Assembly (NCBI GenBank): GCA_021205375.1
Contig: JAJPXR010000123.1
Coordinates: 1-9,646 of the forward strand
Source of the DNA: Clostridiales bacterium
GTDB taxonomy: Bacteria; Bacillota; Clostridia; Oscillospirales; Oscillospiraceae
DNA: 9,646 nucleotides
Direction: 5' to 3'
Shown here piece after piece: positions 7,106 through 9,646 of the stretch. Each line of letters opens with the position of its first letter. The stretch's first letter is position 1. The notes under the pieces are model-generated. The model worked only from the letters and a program-made list of their open reading frames with translations, ran no database searches and was not told where the DNA came from. The translations under genes and the position numbers were made by a program.

Positions 7106-8818
7106 TTGGAGCGCCCGGAAATTACAGATGAAATTATGGACGCCATCGAAGCCGCCGATTTGGACCCGTCCCAGCAGGAAAAGCTGGAGCGGGAGTTTGC
7201 CAAGGAGATACACGTTCTCACCGCTGAAAAAAGGCTGAAATCCATTGCAAAGGATTTTGTCGGCCACTATTCCGACCTGTGGACAAGCGGCAAGGCCATG
7301 TTCGTCTGCCTGAATAAAGTGACCTGTGTGCGGATGTACAACTATGTGCAGGAGTATTGGCAGGACGAAATCGAGGTTGTGAGGGCCAAGCTCAAAACTG
7401 CTACGCAGCAGGAGGCCCAGGAGCTGGAGCGGAAGCTGCGGTGGATGGAAGAAACCGAAATGGCAGTCGTCATCAGCCAGGAGCAGAATGAAATCCAGAC
7501 ATTCAAAAAGTGGGGGCTGGATATTCTGCCCCACCGTGAGAAAATGGAAAAGCGGGAACTGGACAAGGAGTTTAAGGACAGCTCCAGTAACCTCCGCGTT
7601 GTCTTTGTCTGTGCCATGTGGCTGACCGGCTTCGATGTAAAGTGCCTGTCCTGTCTCTATCTGGATAAGCCCCTGAAAGCGCATACCCTGATGCAAACGA
7701 TAGCCCGTGCCAATCGTGTCAGTGAGGGCAAGAGCAACGGACTCATCGTCGATTACGTCGGCATCGTCAAGGCCCTGCGAAAAGCGCTTGCCGATTATAC
7801 GGCAAATGTCGATGGCGGCAACCGGGCCGACCCCACAGTAGATAAGGCTGAATTGATTGCGAGGATTTATGAGGTGATCGGCGCCGCCAGTGATTATCTT
7901 GCCCAACATGATTTCTCGCTGAAAGCTCTGGTGGAGGCAACCGATTTTAAGAAGCTGTCCTTGCTTCAGGACGCTGCAAACGCCATGTGCGAGACGCTGG
8001 AAATCAAAAAGACGTTCCAGACCTACGCGATGGAGCTGAATCGACTGATGAAATACGCCGACAGGGACGACGTAGACCCGGCGACCAGAGCGTACAAGAA
8101 TGCAATTATAGCGATATATGATGAACTCCAGAAAAAGCGCAAACACGCCGATAACACGGATTTGATGGTTCAAATCAATGGAATCGTCAATGAATATATT
8201 CACATTGAGGGCCAGGGAGACGGACTTGTCCCTTCCCGGCAGTTTGACATCAGCAAGATCGACTTTGATTTGTTGCGCCGGGAATTTGCCAGAGCAAAGA
8301 AAAAGAATCTGGTCATGAAGGACCTGGAAGACCTGATTGCTTCGCGGCTGGAACGGATGGTTGCCGCCAATCCAATGCGAATCAATTACTACGAGCGGTA
8401 TCAGACCATTATCGACAACTACAACGCCGAGCAGGACGCGGCTACCATCGAAAAGACGTTTATGGACCTGATGGATTTGGCGTCCGATTTGGACAGTGAA
8501 GAACAGCGTTATGTTCGTGAGGGCTTCACCAGTGAGGAGGAGCTTTCTTTGTATGACCTGCTGTTCCGGGACAACCTGTCCAAGCAGGATATTAAGAAGC
8601 TCAAAGAGGTAGCCGTTGACCTGCTTGCAAAAATCAAAGCCAAGATTGCTGAACTGGATCACTGGACAGATAAGCAGGAAACAAAAGCAGCAGTAGACAA
8701 CTTGATTCGGGATGTTCTTTGGAAGGAACTTCCGACTAGCTATGATGAAATCCAGGTTTCCGAATTTCGGAGCCGGATTTACGAGTATGTCTATACGCGG
8801 TATAAAGAGGTAGCGTAA
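7106..8818 (+). CDS. hsdR: HsdR C-terminal fragment: second RecA-like and helical domains
   Basis: This is the remainder of hsdR after the stop, in the same frame. It carries a Thr-Gly-Phe-Asp segment and motif VI QTIARANR, then a helix-rich C-terminus. Open sequence begins at 7019, but the first possible start is TTG 7106, followed by ATG 7136, and neither has a convincing ribosome site. GGAGG at 7010-7014 sits just before the stop but too far from either start. Independent translation is therefore doubtful, and this is best seen as the back half of a broken gene. Confidence 0.4.
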   Translation: MERPEITDEIMDAIEAADLDPSQQEKLEREFAKEIHVLTAEKRLKSIAKDFVGHYSDLWTSGKAMFVCLNKVTCVRMYNYVQEYWQDEIEVVRAKLKTATQQEAQELERKLRWMEETEMAVVISQEQNEIQTFKKWGLDILPHREKMEKRELDKEFKDSSSNLRVVFVCAMWLTGFDVKCLSCLYLDKPLKAHTLMQTIARANRVSEGKSNGLIVDYVGIVKALRKALADYTANVDGGNRADPTVDKAELIARIYEVIGAASDYLAQHDFSLKALVEATDFKKLSLLQDAANAMCETLEIKKTFQTYAMELNRLMKYADRDDVDPATRAYKNAIIAIYDELQKKRKHADNTDLMVQINGIVNEYIHIEGQGDGLVPSRQFDISKIDFDLLRREFARAKKKNLVMKDLEDLIASRLERMVAANPMRINYYERYQTIIDNYNAEQDAATIEKTFMDLMDLASDLDSEEQRYVREGFTSEEELSLYDLLFRDNLSKQDIKKLKEVAVDLLAKIKAKIAELDHWTDKQETKAAVDNLIRDVLWKELPTSYDEIQVSEFRSRIYEYVYTRYKEVA

Positions 8819-8890
8819 AGCATGGTTCTCAGAAAAACTTTTTATTCCCAAATTTACAAAGTCGTATTTGTCACTATTGTTGAAAAGCTG

Positions 8891-8896
8891 AGGAGG
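8891..8896 (+). promoter_or_regulatory. Strong ribosome binding site of the relaxase gene
   Basis: AGGAGG is a full Shine-Dalgarno match. The in-frame GTG at 8896 overlaps its last base, which is too close for normal use. The ATC at 8905 is 8 bases away, the ideal spacing, but is not a standard start codon. An in-frame TGA at 8881-8883 rules out any start further upstream. Confidence 0.7.
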
Positions 8897-9646
8897 TGAA
8901 ATCTATCGCAGCAACCAGACTGATCCCCCTGCACGTCAACAAGGGGAAAACCATTGCACAGACACTGAATGACCGGACGGACTATGCCAAGAACCCGGAA
9001 AAGACGGAGAAGGGGGATTTAGTCACGGCTTACGAATGCGACCCGTTCACTGTGGATGAGGAGTTTATGCTGTCCAAGCGGCAGTATGAACACAGCACCG
9101 GGCGGCGGCAAAAGCATGATGTCATTGCCTACCAGATACGCCATTCCTTCAAGCCCGGAGAGGTCACGGCAGAGGAGGCCAATCAAATCGGCTACGAGCT
9201 GGCGATGCGGTTTACCAAGGGTAAACACGCTTTTATCGTGGCCACCCACACGGACAGACCCCATATACACAATCATATCATTTTCAATTCCACTACGCTG
9301 GACGGGAGCCGAAAGTTCAAGAACTTTTTCCTGTCCTACCTGGCGATTCAAAAAATCAGTGACAGGCTCTGTGTCCAGCACGGCCTCTCCATCATTGAGC
9401 CGAAGCCTTATAGTGAACGGGAAAAACGGACGGACTACCCGAAGAACCCCTCCTTTCGGGACGGTATCTGCGAGGCCATTGACACCATACTCCAACAGAA
9501 GCCGGAAAATTTTGAAGCGTTTCTGCGGATGCTGGAGGAGTATGGCTATGAGGTCAAACGGGGAAAGAACATCGCCTTGAAAGGCAAAGGACAGCAGCGG
9601 TTTATCCGTCTGCGGTCTTTGGGCGAAGGCTACTCAGAGGAAGAAA
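8896..9646 (+). CDS. Relaxase/mobilization nuclease, HUH family (partial, runs off the right edge)
   Basis: The relaxase nicks the element's origin of transfer, stays covalently bound to the 5' end through a tyrosine and leads the strand into the recipient cell. About 250 codons are visible. Counting from GTG 8896, Tyr30 in DRTDY is the candidate catalytic tyrosine. The metal-binding HUH motif is HTDRPHIHNHIIFN at 118-131, with His118, His123, His125 and His127. The pattern fits the Pfam Relaxase family (VirD2/MobA type) that is common in clostridial conjugative elements. The start is uncertain: GTG 8896 overlaps the Shine-Dalgarno, whereas ATC 8905, giving Ile/Met-Ala-Ala-Thr-Arg-Leu, is ideally spaced. 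It begins 77 bases after hsdR with no terminator between them. Confidence 0.93.
   Translation, partial: MKSIAATRLIPLHVNKGKTIAQTLNDRTDYAKNPEKTEKGDLVTAYECDPFTVDEEFMLSKRQYEHSTGRRQKHDVIAYQIRHSFKPGEVTAEEANQIGYELAMRFTKGKHAFIVATHTDRPHIHNHIIFNSTTLDGSRKFKNFFLSYLAIQKISDRLCVQHGLSIIEPKPYSEREKRTDYPKNPSFRDGICEAIDTILQQKPENFEAFLRMLEEYGYEVKRGKNIALKGKGQQRFIRLRSLGEGYSEEE

Larger units (their letters stand above)
5681..8818 (+). pseudogene. hsdR: Type I restriction endonuclease subunit HsdR, interrupted by one in-frame stop
   Basis: HsdR is the ATP-driven translocase and nuclease of type I systems. Read through the TAA at 7016-7018, the frame gives about 1045 codons, a normal HsdR length. In order it has a PD-(D/E)XK nuclease core with Asp150 and Glu164-Leu-Lys166, Walker A GSGKS at 301-305, DEAH at 401-404, motif III TGTP at 428-431, the stop at codon 446, then motif VI QxxxRxxR at 672-679 and a long helical C-terminal region. 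The 29 codons between the stop and the next possible start (VSVYDFKRAVADGATVP and on) still encode good HsdR sequence in the same frame. This is therefore a point nonsense change, probably Tyr (TAT or TAC) to TAA, not a frameshift. The start is GTG 5681 with AAGGGGG at 5665-5671. No other damage is seen, so the lesion looks recent or is an assembly error. Confidence 0.85.

Noticed and set aside
6389..8851. Very long open frame of 820 codons on the minus strand across hsdR
   Set aside because: It is the exact antisense of hsdR, including the stop site. Its translation shows no recognisable domain, and long antisense frames are expected opposite GC-rich coding DNA.
8853..8880. TTTACA, 16 bp, TATTGT as a promoter for the relaxase
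   Set aside because: The -10 matches only 4 of 6 bases, and the start would fall almost on the ribosome site, leaving nearly no leader. It is possible but too weak to list.
8819..8890. Terminator between hsdR and the relaxase
   Set aside because: There is an A-run followed by a T-run near 8833-8843, but no stem with a usable loop, so no terminator is called and readthrough is possible.
9019..9580. Open frames on both strands inside the relaxase region (9019-9495 minus, 9056-9580 plus)
   Set aside because: The relaxase frame from 8896 runs open to the window end and carries the HUH motif. These other frames have no motif and simply overlap it.

Overview
The window looks like part of an integrative and conjugative (or mobilizable) element from a gut-type Bacillota, probably a Clostridia member. 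Three things point that way: strong AGGAGG-type ribosome sites, a relaxase of the kind common in clostridial conjugative elements, and fairly GC-rich coding DNA (about 55-60% G+C in hsdR and the hsdS core) broken by AT-rich patches. The taxon is inferred from gene style only, because no rRNA or other marker is present.

Layout, all genes on the + strand. At 2-190 is the C-terminal end of a small membrane protein, followed by a hairpin that looks like its terminator (255-286). A strong extended -10 promoter (356-384), with an 8-bp-arm inverted repeat over its -35, then opens a type I restriction-modification operon. Its genes are hsdM (458-2290, DNA adenine methyltransferase), a DUF1016/YhcG-type PD-(D/E)XK nuclease (2355-3392), hsdS (3421-4581, specificity subunit), an unrecognised 359-residue protein with a HEPN-like R-N-x3-H motif (4583-5662), and hsdR (5681-8818). 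A second inverted repeat and a possible second promoter lie at the hsdM/DUF1016 junction. hsdR is interrupted by one in-frame TAA at 7016-7018, just after helicase motif III, while the reading frame continues intact on the other side. From about 8896 to the window end is the N-terminal part of an HUH relaxase, so the operon sits as cargo among transfer genes.

How the parts fit. HsdM with HsdS should still recognise and methylate a bipartite DNA site. HsdR would normally add ATP-driven translocation and cleavage but is probably non-functional here unless the stop is suppressed or is a sequencing error. The two extra genes are the interesting part: a stand-alone PD-(D/E)XK protein between hsdM and hsdS, and a candidate HEPN ribonuclease between hsdS and hsdR. 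The second position is the one held by the anticodon nuclease gene prrC in the E. coli EcoprrI locus. This suggests, without proving, a layered defence island in which an RNA-targeting effector backs up or is guarded by the restriction complex.
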